From the NCBI GenBank assembly GCA_900317085.1, contig ONFJ01000030.1:1-40610 (forward strand): a DNA stretch of 40,610 nt, written 5' to 3'. The position numbers and the translations under genes were made by a program. Source of the DNA: an uncultured Eubacteriales bacterium. GTDB lineage: Bacteria; Bacillota; Clostridia; Oscillospirales; Acutalibacteraceae. The notes under the pieces were generated by a model. That model did not search any database. It saw only the letters and a program-made list of their open reading frames with translations, and was not told where the DNA came from. Position 1 is the stretch's first letter; the number at the start of each line of letters is the position of its first letter. Of this stretch, positions 8,391 through 17,040 are shown piece by piece.

Positions 8391-9416
8391 TTACGACGTA
8401 AAATCCTGAACTGGACAGACCGTACCGCCCTCTCGCAGTACGGTGCCAAGTCTTTCATGCATATGTCCGCCCTTGCCGGACAGGATGTCGGTGAGAATGG
8501 AGACGGATCGGGTGCCAAGCTCCTCTTTTGGCTGTGTGAGAGTGGTGAGGGTCGGGATGGTATAGAGTGACATGTCGATGCCGTCTATTGCAATGACAGA
8601 GCAGTCTTCCGGAACACGTCTGCCTTCGTCGTGCAGAGCTTTCATGGCGGCAATCGCCAGGGTGTCAGAAATGGCGAAGAGCGCCGTGAAGTCCTGCCGC
8701 TCACGCGAAAGTTGACGTGTGATTTCGTAGGCAGAACCCATGTCGAACCGGCCACATTGCATAACAAGTCCTTCATCCGGCTCAATGCCGGCATCTTTCA
8801 GGGCATCCAGATATCCGTTATAACGCAGTTCGCTGATAGAACGATCGTTGGTTGAACTCGTAAGTACTGCAATTTTGCGATGCCCCTGTTTGATCAGATG
8901 GCGGACAGCGCGATATGCCTCTGCCCGGTCCCCGATGGAAACAGAGGAGAAATCGGTAGCATCGATGGTGCCGAAATTGTTGGCAAATGTGCAGCAGACG
9001 AATGGGATGTCGATGAGTTTGACTTCTTCTTTCGTGTAGTTGAAGCGCCCGCCGAGAAGAATGAGACCGTTGAGCCGCTTGGAGCGGGTCAGTTGTGCTA
9101 CATCATCCAGTTCATCATCTTCCGTCGTGATCTGATGAAGCACCAGTTCGTACCCGGCGGCTTCCACCGCTTTTTCAATGGCATGGATGATGGGGGTGTA
9201 GAACGGGTTTCCTGCACCGCGAACAACGAGCCCGAGCGAATCGTTGGTGGTCTTTACCAGATCTCTGGCCGCCGCGTTCGGCACATAATGAAGCGTTTTC
9301 ACGGCTTCCATGACCTGCACGCGGACTTCCTCGCGTACATCGGGATGGTTGTTCAGCACACGCGAAACCGTGCTGACAGACACGCCGCAATAGTCGGCGA
9401 CATCTTTGATGGTCAT
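8391..9416 (-). CDS. LacI-family transcriptional regulator
   Basis: This is a 341-residue repressor. The helix-turn-helix is at residues 2-22 (TIKDVADYCGVSVSTVSRVLN), followed by the hinge region YVPNAAARDL and a periplasmic-binding-protein-like effector domain. It is the first gene of the operon, and an overlapping double operator lies between its promoter and its start. It therefore probably represses itself and the transporter/malQ genes until a sugar is bound. The ribosome binding site CGGAGGG is 7 bases before the ATG. The effector is probably a maltodextrin, inferred from malQ. Confidence 0.93.
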   Translation of the reverse strand: MTIKDVADYCGVSVSTVSRVLNNHPDVREEVRVQVMEAVKTLHYVPNAAARDLVKTTNDSLGLVVRGAGNPFYTPIIHAIEKAVEAAGYELVLHQITTEDDELDDVAQLTRSKRLNGLILLGGRFNYTKEEVKLIDIPFVCCTFANNFGTIDATDFSSVSIGDRAEAYRAVRHLIKQGHRKIAVLTSSTNDRSISELRYNGYLDALKDAGIEPDEGLVMQCGRFDMGSAYEITRQLSRERQDFTALFAISDTLAIAAMKALHDEGRRVPEDCSVIAIDGIDMSLYTIPTLTTLTQPKEELGTRSVSILTDILSGKGGHMHERLGTVLREGGTVCPVQDFTS

Positions 9417-9449
9417 GCAAACACCCTCCGGAATCGTATCATCTGTTCC

Positions 9450-9473
9450 GGAAACGTTCCCGGGAACGTTTCC
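9450..9473. promoter_or_regulatory. LacI-type operator, 24-bp perfect palindrome
   Basis: Two inverted sites, GGAAACGTTCCC and GGGAACGTTTCC, abut to form a perfect 24-bp palindrome. Each site is itself a near-palindrome with the central CG typical of LacI-family operators. It lies just downstream of the predicted transcription start of the operon and about 34 bp before the LacI start codon, an ideal position for autorepression. Confidence 0.8.
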
Positions 9474-9485
9474 AGTTTCAACTAC

Positions 9486-9514
9486 ATTTAACCATGGAAG
9501 CGCTGAAACGTCAA
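9486..9514 (-). promoter_or_regulatory. Promoter of the LacI/transporter operon
   Basis: Leftward TTGACG, a 17-base spacer and TTAAAT (a 4/6 match to the -10 box). The predicted start falls near 9479, immediately before the palindromic operator. Confidence 0.55.
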
Positions 9515-9591
9515 ATATATTTTTCTGCTATTGAAAGAAAAATCCTGGAAAACTTTCGCTAACAGGATGCTTTTCTGCCCGCTCGGCCTAA

Positions 9592-9620
9592 TTGTAACTT
9601 ATTAGAGTTCGTGGTATAAT
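9592..9620 (+). promoter_or_regulatory. Promoter of the DUF951-prfA run
   Basis: TTGTAA, a 17-base spacer and a perfect TATAAT. The predicted start near 9627 leaves only about 4 bases before the ATG at 9631. This favours the ATG at 9655 as the true start of the first gene. Confidence 0.7.
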
Positions 9621-9654
9621 TGCGGACACTATGAAAAAGGAGGGAGCGTCAGCG

Positions 9655-9858
9655 ATGGACCTTGTACTCGGAAGCCATGTGCAGCTGAAGAAACCGCACC
9701 CCTGCGGCAGCACCGAGTTCACCCTGACCAGGGTCGGGATGGACGTAAAACTCGTCTGCGTGAACTGCGGCCGCGAAGTCATGCTCCCTCGTAAGAAAGC
9801 CGAAAAGGCGATCAAAAAGGTCCTGACGGTCCCGGAGGGAGGGTCGCCTGATGTTTGA
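9655..9858 (+). CDS. DUF951 family small protein
   Basis: This is a 67-residue protein with the family hallmarks LKKPHPCGS near the N-terminus and a second CxxC (CVNCGRE), which together suggest a small zinc-binding fold. Its function is unknown. Family members commonly start within a few residues of the DLxLG motif, so I chose the ATG at 9655. AAGGAGG at 9636-9642 lies about 12 bases upstream. The alternative ATG at 9631 would precede the ribosome binding site. It overlaps prfA by 8 bases, which suggests coupled translation. Confidence 0.85.
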   Translation: MDLVLGSHVQLKKPHPCGSTEFTLTRVGMDVKLVCVNCGREVMLPRKKAEKAIKKVLTVPEGGSPDV

Positions 9859-10924
9859 GAACCTTGCGAATGTTGAGGAGCGATTCACCTCTCTTGAAGC
9901 GAAACTTGCAGACCCGGCTGTGGTCTCCGACATTAAACAGTACACATCGCTCCTGAAAGAGCATAAGAATATGACGCCCATCGTCGAGACCTATCGGGCG
10001 TTCCGAAAAGCGGAAGCCGACCTTGCCGAAGCGAAAGTGCTTCTGGACGAGTCGGGAATCGACAAAGAGATGAAGGAACTTGCCGAGGAAGAGGCTGCGT
10101 CCGCGAAAGACGCGATGGAAGACCTTGCCGAGAAACTGAAGATCCTTCTGCTGCCGAGAGACCCGAACGACGACAAGAACGTCATCGTCGAGATCCGATC
10201 CGGCGCCGGCGGGGAAGAAGCCGCTCTGTTTGCCGGGTCCCTTCTGCGCATGTATTCCATGTATGCCGAAACGCACGGGTTCAAGACGGAAGTCTTAAGT
10301 TCCAACCCGACGGAACTGGGCGGGTATAAGGAAGTCTCCTTCGAGATTACCGGCGACGGCGCCTACTCCCGCTTCAAATTCGAGTCGGGCGTCCACCGCG
10401 TGCAGCGGGTCCCCGAGACCGAGAGCCAGGGACGCATCCAGACGTCCACCGCCACCGTCGCGGTCCTGCCGGAAGCAGACGAAGTGGAGTTCGAGATCAA
10501 CCAGAGCGAACTCAAGATCGACACCTTCCGCTCGAGCGGCGCCGGCGGGCAGCACATCAACAAGACCGATTCCGCCATCCGCATCACCCACCTGCCGACC
10601 GGCACGGTGGTCGAGTGCCAGGATGAGCGGTCGCAGCATAAAAACAAGGAGCGGGCCCTCAAGATCCTGTCGGCCAGACTCCTCGAAGTCGAACAGCAGA
10701 AGCACAAGGACGAGATCGACTCGGCCAGACGCGCCCAGGTGGGCACCGGCGACCGGTCGGAGCGCATCCGGACCTACAACTTCCCCCAAGGAAGGGTCTC
10801 GGACCACCGCATCGGCCTCACACTCTACAAGATCGACGCCATCATGAACGGCAACCTCGACGAGCTCATCGACGCCCTCATCACCGCGGATACCGCTGCC
10901 AAATTAGAAGCTGCTGGTGAATGA
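9851..10924 (+). CDS. prfA: Peptide chain release factor 1
   Basis: This is a 357-residue class I release factor, full length. The catalytic GGQ is at residues 232-234 ([15 protein letters not shown]), and the codon-reading tripeptide region is [10 protein letters not shown] at 186-195. That is the PxT signature of RF1, which reads UAA and UAG, rather than the SPF of RF2. It acts on the ribosome to hydrolyse the finished peptidyl-tRNA. It overlaps the DUF951 gene, and the start GATG follows a GGAGGGAGGG ribosome binding site. Confidence 0.97.
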   Translation: MFENLANVEERFTSLEAKLADPAVVSDIKQYTSLLKEHKNMTPIVETYRAFRKAEADLAEAKVLLDESGIDKEMKELAEEEAASAKDAMEDLAEKLKILLLPRDPNDDKNVIVEIRSGAGGEEAALFAGSLLRMYSMYAETHGFKTEVLSSNPTELGGYKEVSFEITGDGAYSRFKFESGVHRVQRVPETESQGRIQTSTATVAVLPEADEVEFEINQSELKIDTFRSSGAGGQHINKTDSAIRITHLPTGTVVECQDERSQHKNKERALKILSARLLEVEQQKHKDEIDSARRAQVGTGDRSERIRTYNFPQGRVSDHRIGLTLYKIDAIMNGNLDELIDALITADTAAKLEAAGE

Positions 10925-10933
10925 TCGAATATA

Positions 10934-11074
10934 GGGGGAAGAAAAGGCCTTTGATGGAAGAAACGCCCGTCCGGGAAATAAAAGGCTCGGATAGTTGGCA
11001 GGGGGGAGCAGCGCGATGCTTTATAAGCGGGCGGGGGTTTGGCTTGGCGCCAAATAGACGACCTTTTATTTCCC
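10934..11074. repeat. Structured interspersed repeat, copy B
   Basis: It contains the 40-bp core at 11000-11039, identical to that of copy A. The inner stem is TTGGC/GCCAA (10995-10999, 11049-11053). The outer stem is GGGAAATAAAAGG/CCTTTTATTTCCC (10973-10985, 11062-11074). Both positions are also paired in copy A but with different bases. A second possible 5' arm, GGGGGAAGAAAAGG at 10934-10947, could compete for the same 3' arm, giving two alternative folds. It lies between prfA and the Sua5 gene on the transcribed strand. Confidence 0.7.
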
Positions 11075-11107
11075 CCACACAAATGATTTAGAAAAGATTT
11101 GGATATC

Positions 11108-12145
11108 ATGCATACGTTAGAACTGACCAATTCCAAACAGGATATTCAGACGGCCGGCAAGCTGTTGAAAGACGGCGAGCTGGTGGCCATTCCGACCGAG
11201 ACGGTCTATGGCCTCGCGGCGGATGCCCTGAACGGGGAGGCCGTCGCGAACATCTTCAAAGCGAAGGGCCGTCCGATGGACAATCCGCTGATCGTCCACA
11301 TTGCGGACCTCTCTCAGGTCGACGACCTGGTCGCCTTCGTGCCGCCGGTCCTCGAGGACCTCGCGAAGGCCTTCTGGCCGGGACCGCTCACCGTCATCAT
11401 GGAGAAGTCGGACCTCATTCCCGACGAAGTCTCCGCCGGTCTCGACACCGTCGCCATCCGCATGCCGTCCCATCCGGACGCCCGGGCCATCATCCAAGCG
11501 GCCGGGACTCCGCTGGCGGCGCCTTCCGCCAACACCTCCGGCATGCCGTCGCCCACCACGGCGGCCCATGTCATGCATGACATGGACGGCAAGATCGCCG
11601 CGGTGGTCGACGGAGGAGCCTGTGAGGTGGGCGTCGAGTCCACGGTCCTGACGCTGTGCACCCGGGTGCCCCGCATCCTGCGGCCCGGCCGGGTCACACC
11701 CGAGGACCTCTTCGACGTGCTCGGCGAAGTGGACGTCGACGACGCTGTCCTCGGACAGCTGGCGGAAGGCGCCGTCGCCGCGTCTCCCGGCATGAAATAC
11801 AAACACTATTCCCCGAACGCGGAGGTCTACATCGTCGACGGGACCAAAGAGGGGTTCGCGAACTTCGTCAACGACAAGGTCGCGGAGCGGGCCGCCGAAG
11901 AGGCTGCCGTTGCCGCCCTCGTCTTCGACGGCGAAGAAGACCTTGTCCATTGCGTCACTCTGCCCTTCGGCGCCGAAGACGACCCCCTCGGCCAGGCAGA
12001 GCACCTCTTCGACGACCTGCGCAGAGCGGACGAACTGGGCGTCTCGGACATCTACGTCCGCTGCCCCTCGGCGGAAGGCGTCGGCCTCGCGGTCATGAAC
12101 CGCCTCCTCCGCGCCGCGGAATTCCGCATCATTCAAGTAGATTAA
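11108..12145 (+). CDS. ywlC: L-threonylcarbamoyladenylate synthase (Sua5/YwlC, long form)
   Basis: This enzyme makes threonylcarbamoyl-AMP from threonine, bicarbonate and ATP, the first step of t6A37 tRNA modification. The N-terminal YrdC domain shows AIPTETVYGLAADA, FKAKGRPMDNPLIVH and APSANTSGMPSPTT. The C-terminal Sua5 domain follows the linker SPGMKYKHYSP. The length of 345 residues matches the two-domain type found in Firmicutes. The start is uncertain: I chose the ATG at 11108 over a TTG at 11099, but the ribosome binding site is weak. The gene directly follows repeat copy B. Confidence 0.93.
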   Translation: MHTLELTNSKQDIQTAGKLLKDGELVAIPTETVYGLAADALNGEAVANIFKAKGRPMDNPLIVHIADLSQVDDLVAFVPPVLEDLAKAFWPGPLTVIMEKSDLIPDEVSAGLDTVAIRMPSHPDARAIIQAAGTPLAAPSANTSGMPSPTTAAHVMHDMDGKIAAVVDGGACEVGVESTVLTLCTRVPRILRPGRVTPEDLFDVLGEVDVDDAVLGQLAEGAVAASPGMKYKHYSPNAEVYIVDGTKEGFANFVNDKVAERAAEEAAVAALVFDGEEDLVHCVTLPFGAEDDPLGQAEHLFDDLRRADELGVSDIYVRCPSAEGVGLAVMNRLLRAAEFRIIQVD

Positions 12146-12161
12146 AGGAAGAACGATCACT

Positions 12162-12782
12162 ATGAGGAAAGCCATCGTCATCGGCCTCACCGGTCAGACC
12201 GGCGCCGGCAAGACCACCGTCGCGGACGGGCTCCGGCACTTCGGCTATCAGGTCATCAAAGCGGACGAGATCGCCCGGCTCGTCACCGAGAAGGGCTCCC
12301 CCGTCCTGCAGGAACTGGCCGCGGTCTTCGGAAAAGACATCCTGAAAGAGGACGGCACGCTGGACCGGGCGCTGCTCGCGGAGCGGGCCTTCGCGACGCC
12401 GGAGGAGACGAAACTCTTAAACGGCGTCACCCATCCCGAGATCCTCCGCCTCATCAACAAAAAGATCAACGGCGCATTTTTCGATGGCTATGAGGGCGTC
12501 ATCCTCGACGCGTCCCAGCTCTTCGAGTCCGGCCTCAACGAACGCTGCACCCTCGTCGTGTCCGTCGTGGCGCCGGAGGACGTGCGGCTCAAACGCATCA
12601 TGGAGCGGGACGGCATCTCGGAAGAGAAGGCCCGCCTGCGCATGAGCGCCCAGTACCCGGAAGAGTTCTTCCGGACCCATTCGAACTATGTCATCGAGAA
12701 CACCGGCACCGCGGAGGACCTGAAACTCCAGCTCCGCCAGCTCGCCGGACTGTTCGAACAGCATATCGCGGGCGAGCGGTAA
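12162..12782 (+). CDS. coaE: Dephospho-CoA kinase
   Basis: This is a 206-residue P-loop kinase for the last step of coenzyme A synthesis. The P-loop is GLTGQTGAGKTTVA at residues 8-21, where Thr replaces the usual Ser after the Lys. KADEIAR is the adenine/CoA-side motif, and HPEIL follows. The DGYEGVILDASQLFESGL stretch matches the family's VxDxPLLFE region, although Pro and Leu are replaced. The ribosome binding site GGAAG lies 10 bases before the ATG. It is followed within 25 bases by the lytic transglycosylase gene. Confidence 0.92.
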   Translation: MRKAIVIGLTGQTGAGKTTVADGLRHFGYQVIKADEIARLVTEKGSPVLQELAAVFGKDILKEDGTLDRALLAERAFATPEETKLLNGVTHPEILRLINKKINGAFFDGYEGVILDASQLFESGLNERCTLVVSVVAPEDVRLKRIMERDGISEEKARLRMSAQYPEEFFRTHSNYVIENTGTAEDLKLQLRQLAGLFEQHIAGER

Positions 12783-12805
12783 ATCGCCCCAGAAGGAGAA
12801 CTGTT

Positions 12806-13558
12806 TTGTCCATACGAAAACACGGCTGCGGTTGCGGCTGTTTCCACGGCATCCTGTCGCTCGTCCTGAGCCTCGTCGTCATCGCGGCGGTCGTGCTCAC
12901 GGTACGGGAGGCCTTCTACCAGTACACCTACCCGGTGAAGTACGCCTCCTACGTGGAGGACGCTTCGGCCGAACTGGGTGTTCCGGAGACCCTCATCTAC
13001 GCGACCATCCAGGTCGAGAGCCACTTCGATCCCGAAGCCCGTTCGGAGGTCGGCGCCCGGGGGCTCATGCAGATCACCGAAGAGACCTTCGACTGGCTGC
13101 GCACCAAGGAGACCTTCGGGAACGACAGCCTCACCTTTGCGGACCTCGACAAGCCGGACATCGCCATCAACTACGGCACCTACTTTTTGAAACTCCTCCT
13201 TGAGGAATTCGACGGCGATGTACCGACCGCCATGTCCGCCTACCACGCGGGGCGCGGCAGCGTCCACTCCTGGCTCGAACAGGGGAAATACTCCTCGAAC
13301 GGTGAGACCCTCGACGAGATCCCGAAAGACGACACGGCCTACTACGTCCAGAAGATCGAGCGGGCCATGAACGTCTATGAAAAACGCCTGAAAGAACAGG
13401 CCGAAGAGAACGAGAACGTGCATCGCCTCCGGGCGAACTTTGCGAAGTTCGTCGACGCGTACATCGTGCCCCTCCTCGACAGTTTCTTCGACCGCTTCAG
13501 CGGAAGTTTCGCTAATAAACTCCAGTCCCTGACGTACCTCGCGGGGACCGGACGATGA
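12806..13558 (+). CDS. Membrane-anchored lytic transglycosylase (SLT domain)
   Basis: This is a 250-residue protein. A short Cys/Gly-rich start is followed by one membrane helix (about residues 14-33), then a Slt70-like domain. The catalytic Glu is in TIQVESHFDPEARS, with GARGLMQIT and the AYHAGRGSVHSWL motif after it. It cleaves peptidoglycan glycan strands outside the membrane. The start is TTG at 12806, set by AAGGAG 8 bases upstream. A helical tail of about 55 residues follows the catalytic domain. Its stop overlaps an in-frame ATG of the next gene. Confidence 0.9.
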   Translation: MSIRKHGCGCGCFHGILSLVLSLVVIAAVVLTVREAFYQYTYPVKYASYVEDASAELGVPETLIYATIQVESHFDPEARSEVGARGLMQITEETFDWLRTKETFGNDSLTFADLDKPDIAINYGTYFLKLLLEEFDGDVPTAMSAYHAGRGSVHSWLEQGKYSSNGETLDEIPKDDTAYYVQKIERAMNVYEKRLKEQAEENENVHRLRANFAKFVDAYIVPLLDSFFDRFSGSFANKLQSLTYLAGTGR

Positions 13559-13575
13559 TAGAAAGTGTGAACACC

Positions 13576-14979
13576 ATGGCAGAGAAAACCAACGCAAAAG
13601 CTCTGAAAGAAGAGCTCTTCTACGCACCGAAACACATGGCGACGGTCGTGGAAGAAGACCTGTTCCCGAAGGCGGACGTCTTCGCGGAAGGCTACAAAGA
13701 CTTCATGTCGAACTACAAGACCGAGCGGGAGATCACCGCGTTCTTCAAGGCCGAGGCCGAGAAGAGAGGCTACACTGAGTTCGACAAGACCAAAACCTAC
13801 CAGCCCGGCGACCGCGTCTACCGCGTCAACCGGAACAAGTGCATCATCCTGACGGCCTTCGGCAAGAAGCCCCTCTCGGAAGGTCTGCGCATCGCGGCGT
13901 CCCACATCGACTCCCCGCGCCTTGACCTCAAACCGAACCCGCTCTATGAGAAGGAGGAACTCGCGTTCTTCAAGACCCACTACTACGGCGGCATCAAGAA
14001 GTACCAGTGGACCACCATCCCGCTGTCCCTCCACGGCGTCATCGTCAAGGGCGACGGCACGACCGTCACCGTGAACATCGGCGAGGACGAGGGCGACCCG
14101 CAGTTCGTCATCACCGATCTCCTGCCGCACCTCGCGAAGGAACAGGAGAAACGCACCCTGGCCGATGCCATCAAGGGCGAGGACCTGAACGTCCTCGTCG
14201 GCTCCCTTCCCTTCAAGGGTGAGGAGGAGTCCGAGCTCGTGAAGCTCAACATCCTGAAGATCCTCAACGAGAAGTACGGCATCGTGGAAAAAGACTTCCT
14301 GACGGCGGAACTCGAACTGGTCCCGGCCTTCAAGGCCCGCGACATCGGCTTCGACCGCTCGCTCATCGCCGCATACGGCCATGACGACAAGGTCTGCAGC
14401 TACCCTGCCGCCATCGCGAACTTCGAAGTGGAAGACCCCGAGTACACCGTCGTCACCATCCTGACCGACAAGGAAGAGATCGGCTCCGACGGCAACACCG
14501 GCCTCAACTCCTCCTACTTCAAGTACTTCGTCGAGGACCTCGGCGAGAACGCCGGCATCCCCGGCCACGACATCCTCTCCGCGTCCGAGTGTCTGTCCGC
14601 TGACGTCACCGCCGGCATGGACCCGACCTACCCGGAACCGATGGAGGCGAACAACGCGTCCTACGTCTCGAAGGGTGTCTGCATCTGCAAGTACACTGGC
14701 TCCCGCGGCAAGTACTCCACCTCGGACGCCACCGCGGAGTTCTTCGGCAAAGTCCGCCGGCTCCTCGACGAGCAGGGCATCGTCTGGCAGACGGGCGAGC
14801 TCGGCAAGGTCGACGCGGGCGGCGGCGGAACGGTCGCCATGTACCTCGCGGCCCTGGACATCGACGTCATCGACATCGGCACGCCGGTCCTCTCCATGCA
14901 CGCCCCCTACGAGGTCATCTCCAAGCTGGACCTCTACTCCACCTACCAGGCGATGTACGCCTTCTTCGACCAGAAGTAA
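13576..14979 (+). CDS. M18 family metalloaminopeptidase
   Basis: This is a 467-residue cytoplasmic aminopeptidase with a two-zinc active site. Ligand motifs visible are SHIDSPRLDLKPNPLYE (His/Asp), DKEEIGSDGNTG (the Glu-Glu pair), and SMHAPYEVISKLDLY near the C-terminus (His). The family releases N-terminal residues, often acidic ones, from peptides. I chose the ATG at 13576 because MAEKTNAKALKEEL aligns with typical family starts. An upstream ATG at 13555 overlaps the preceding stop and would add seven residues. A strong terminator follows at 15095. Confidence 0.92.
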   Translation: MAEKTNAKALKEELFYAPKHMATVVEEDLFPKADVFAEGYKDFMSNYKTEREITAFFKAEAEKRGYTEFDKTKTYQPGDRVYRVNRNKCIILTAFGKKPLSEGLRIAASHIDSPRLDLKPNPLYEKEELAFFKTHYYGGIKKYQWTTIPLSLHGVIVKGDGTTVTVNIGEDEGDPQFVITDLLPHLAKEQEKRTLADAIKGEDLNVLVGSLPFKGEEESELVKLNILKILNEKYGIVEKDFLTAELELVPAFKARDIGFDRSLIAAYGHDDKVCSYPAAIANFEVEDPEYTVVTILTDKEEIGSDGNTGLNSSYFKYFVEDLGENAGIPGHDILSASECLSADVTAGMDPTYPEPMEANNASYVSKGVCICKYTGSRGKYSTSDATAEFFGKVRRLLDEQGIVWQTGELGKVDAGGGGTVAMYLAALDIDVIDIGTPVLSMHAPYEVISKLDLYSTYQAMYAFFDQK

Positions 14980-15094
14980 CTGGCACCATGGGAACTTTTT
15001 GGAGCGCGAACAGCGAATCGCGAGCTGAAACATCTCAAGCCAAAGCATCGTGAGCGAGGCATCGCAAGATGCAGCTTGCTGAAACTCATATAAC
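14980..15094. other. Non-coding stretch after the aminopeptidase
   Basis: It holds short imperfect hairpins (for example GCATC-GCAA-GATGC near 15058-15071) and no plausible gene. It is probably the 3' untranslated region before the terminator. Confidence 0.4.
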
Positions 15095-15133
15095 ACCGGA
15101 CTCTCCCAAAACGGGAGGTCCGGTTTTCTTTTG
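15095..15133 (+). terminator. Terminator of the prfA-to-aminopeptidase run
   Basis: ACCGGACTCTCCC and CGGGAGGTCCGGT pair with one mismatch around AAAA and are followed by TTTCTTTTG. Confidence 0.88.
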
Positions 15134-15206
15134 CCTTGCTATTCACTGACGCCTGCCAGGTGGTTGATACAAAGCAGGTATTATAATATTGCGCCAACGT
15201 CATGAA

Positions 15207-15582
15207 TACATGTCAAACTATCATATTTGGAAGCTTGCCATGTATTCTCAAGCCATCTATCCTTTGGGTTCTCGCAAAATGCATGTCAAATCAACTTTTT
15301 CAGAGGATTGCCATGCAAATCGCCTCGGCATATGCCAGAGAACAGTACTAACGTAGGGGCAGCTGAAAGAATAATACATGGCAATTATTGGGAGATCCTG
15401 AACCTGACATGTAAAATGAAAAAACCAGCATGTCTCCCTCGACCAGTAATACATGGCAATTCTCGATGATAACGATTCTGCCATGCATCTGTCCTTCATC
15501 TCTCATGCTTCTTTCATCCGGCTGGACTGTTGAACCACATTAGAAGCATGTCAAATGAGTCTTTTCATAATTCTGCCATGTG
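15207..15582. repeat. Dyad array 1: five 38-bp units
   Basis: Units lie at 15207-15244, 15280-15317, 15375-15413, 15450-15487 and 15545-15582. Each has a left arm like TRCATGKCA and a right arm like TGMCATGYA. The CATG cores are 30 bp apart (31 in unit 3). The 20 bp between arms are unrelated from unit to unit. Spacers between units are 35, 57, 36 and 57 bp, so starts step by 73, 95, 75 and 95 bp. The first 57-bp spacer carries a GGCATATGCC palindrome. No credible coding sequence crosses the array. It resembles a set of protein-binding dyads more than RNA hairpins, because arm mismatches are common. See arrays 2 and 3. Confidence 0.85.
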
Positions 15583-15726
15583 TTTTAGAAAAGCAACCCC
15601 TTGCCTGCTGCCGGTACTCTGCCCGTCATCAGCATACTACTCAGTATTAGCCTTTTGTCCGGTGTCTACTTTCTTGACCTCATCGGATGCACTGTGGCTT
15701 GTTAGACAAAAGTGCCGGGTTGGCGT

Positions 15727-15758
15727 TTCACATTTTCCCTGCAGCCGGCTAATATAGT
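15727..15758 (+). promoter_or_regulatory. Putative promoter of the sigma-factor gene
   Basis: A TATAGT box lies 20 bases after TTCACA. The same pair with the same 20-base spacing, and similar flanks (AATATAGT then GARAG), precedes the VanZ-like gene at 17068-17099. The shared block suggests a common regulator or sigma factor. Confidence 0.45.
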
Positions 15759-15786
15759 TATGAGAGCAATCAGGAGGCGATACACA

Positions 15787-16356
15787 TTGGTTGCCATTAT
15801 GTTTATGGATCTGCTGGATGACCCGGCAGAAGAACCGCGATTCACGCAGATGTGTGAGCACTACAAAAACTATATTTATACGATATGTTTCAGTCGTTTG
15901 CATGACGAGCACCTTGCGGAAGACTGTACCTGGATGACGTTTGAACAGGCGGCAAAGCAGTTCCACAAATTCGATGGGGACATTTTGTCGAATCGGGTGA
16001 GAAACCTGCTTTGTACGATCGCTGTTGCGAAATGCAGCCGGGAATGGAGAAAGCAGAAACGGTTTTACGAGGTTGGAGGAAAGCTCGGCGAACAGAAGGA
16101 TGGAACGGCAAGAGAACCTTCCACCGAAGATGTTCTGTGGAACCGATGGCAGCTGGAAGAACTGAAATCGGCGATCGACCAGTTGCCGGAACACTATAAG
16201 GTTTCTCTGTTTTTGGCGAAAATCTATGGCTTTTCTGCGAAAGAAATCGCGGAAATATGCGATGTAACGCCTGAAACGGCTCGAAAACGAGTCAGCTTGG
16301 CAATGAAAGAAGTTCGCAACATTTTGGAAGGAGAGCAAATCGGCGATGAAGAATGA
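15787..16356 (+). CDS. RNA polymerase sigma factor, ECF-like
   Basis: This is a 189-residue sigma-70 family protein. Region 2 spans roughly residues 15-65 (HYKNYIYTICFSRLHDEHLAED). Region 4, near the C-terminus, has a clear helix-turn-helix, FSAKEIAEICDVTPETARKR, preceded by IDQLPEHYKVSLFL. I chose TTG at 15787 because AGGAGG at 15772-15777 is 9 bases upstream. It overlaps the next gene by 11 bases. That next gene encodes a membrane protein, as in sigma/anti-sigma pairs. Codon use and base composition are AT-richer than in the housekeeping genes to the left. Confidence 0.85.
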   Translation: MVAIMFMDLLDDPAEEPRFTQMCEHYKNYIYTICFSRLHDEHLAEDCTWMTFEQAAKQFHKFDGDILSNRVRNLLCTIAVAKCSREWRKQKRFYEVGGKLGEQKDGTAREPSTEDVLWNRWQLEELKSAIDQLPEHYKVSLFLAKIYGFSAKEIAEICDVTPETARKRVSLAMKEVRNILEGEQIGDEE

Positions 16357-17017
16357 CATGTTCACAGAAGCATGTGTTCTGGCGCAGGAACAGTGGGTCC
16401 CTGCTTTTCTGAAAACGGAAGAAGAACACAAGTTCAGCAGGCAATTTAACCAGCGAATGGATCGCCTGTACAGTAAAATGCGCGGAGGTCACTACCACCG
16501 CCTGACAAAAACGTCTTTGTCCATTCTCGTGGCGGCAGTTCTCATCGCGACACTGATGGTTGCTTCGATCGCCTATGCTCCGACACGAAGATATCTAATC
16601 GAAGTATTTGATGATCACACAGAATTTAAAACAGAAGACAGCGGGCTGACATCGATTCCTATGGACATCCACTTTGGATTTATTCCTGAAGGGTTTGAAT
16701 TGGTGGAGCGGGAAATTGATGGGGAAACGTGCGAACTAGACATAGAAGGCAAAATAGGAATGGTTTCCGATTATCATTTCGAGACTCCCGATGGGCGTTG
16801 GATCGATGCATCGAAATATCCTGCCGCTGGGCAACTAGACGTTGACAGCGAAGATCATTCTGTTGAAGTTATCGGTCACGATGACATAGTATACTTTTTG
16901 TCCTATTCCGAGCCAGATATCTATGGAGTGTATTGGCTGAAATCGGGAATACAATATGATTTAGGAGGAAAGCTCACCCGCGAAGATGCTTTAAAAATGG
17001 CTTATCAGATGTGGTAA
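16346..17017 (+). CDS. DUF4367-like membrane protein, probable anti-sigma partner
   Basis: This is a 223-residue protein. An N-terminal cytoplasmic part of about 55 residues is followed by a single membrane helix near residues 56-76 (LSILVAAVLIATLMVASIAY). The extracellular C-terminal domain begins PMDIHFGFIPEGFELVERE and resembles DUF4367, a domain often carried by products encoded next to sigma factors. The 11-base overlap with the sigma gene argues for a regulatory pair in which this protein holds the sigma factor at the membrane. That role is inferred. A canonical zinc-binding anti-sigma motif (HxxxCxxC) is not seen. Confidence 0.75.
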   Translation: MKNDMFTEACVLAQEQWVPAFLKTEEEHKFSRQFNQRMDRLYSKMRGGHYHRLTKTSLSILVAAVLIATLMVASIAYAPTRRYLIEVFDDHTEFKTEDSGLTSIPMDIHFGFIPEGFELVEREIDGETCELDIEGKIGMVSDYHFETPDGRWIDASKYPAAGQLDVDSEDHSVEVIGHDDIVYFLSYSEPDIYGVYWLKSGIQYDLGGKLTREDALKMAYQMW

Positions 17018-17040
17018 AACAAACAATAGAGAATGAGCGG

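Noticed and set aside
13375..15096. 573-codon minus-strand frame
   Set aside because: It is antisense to the M18 aminopeptidase, whose metal-binding motifs are unambiguous.
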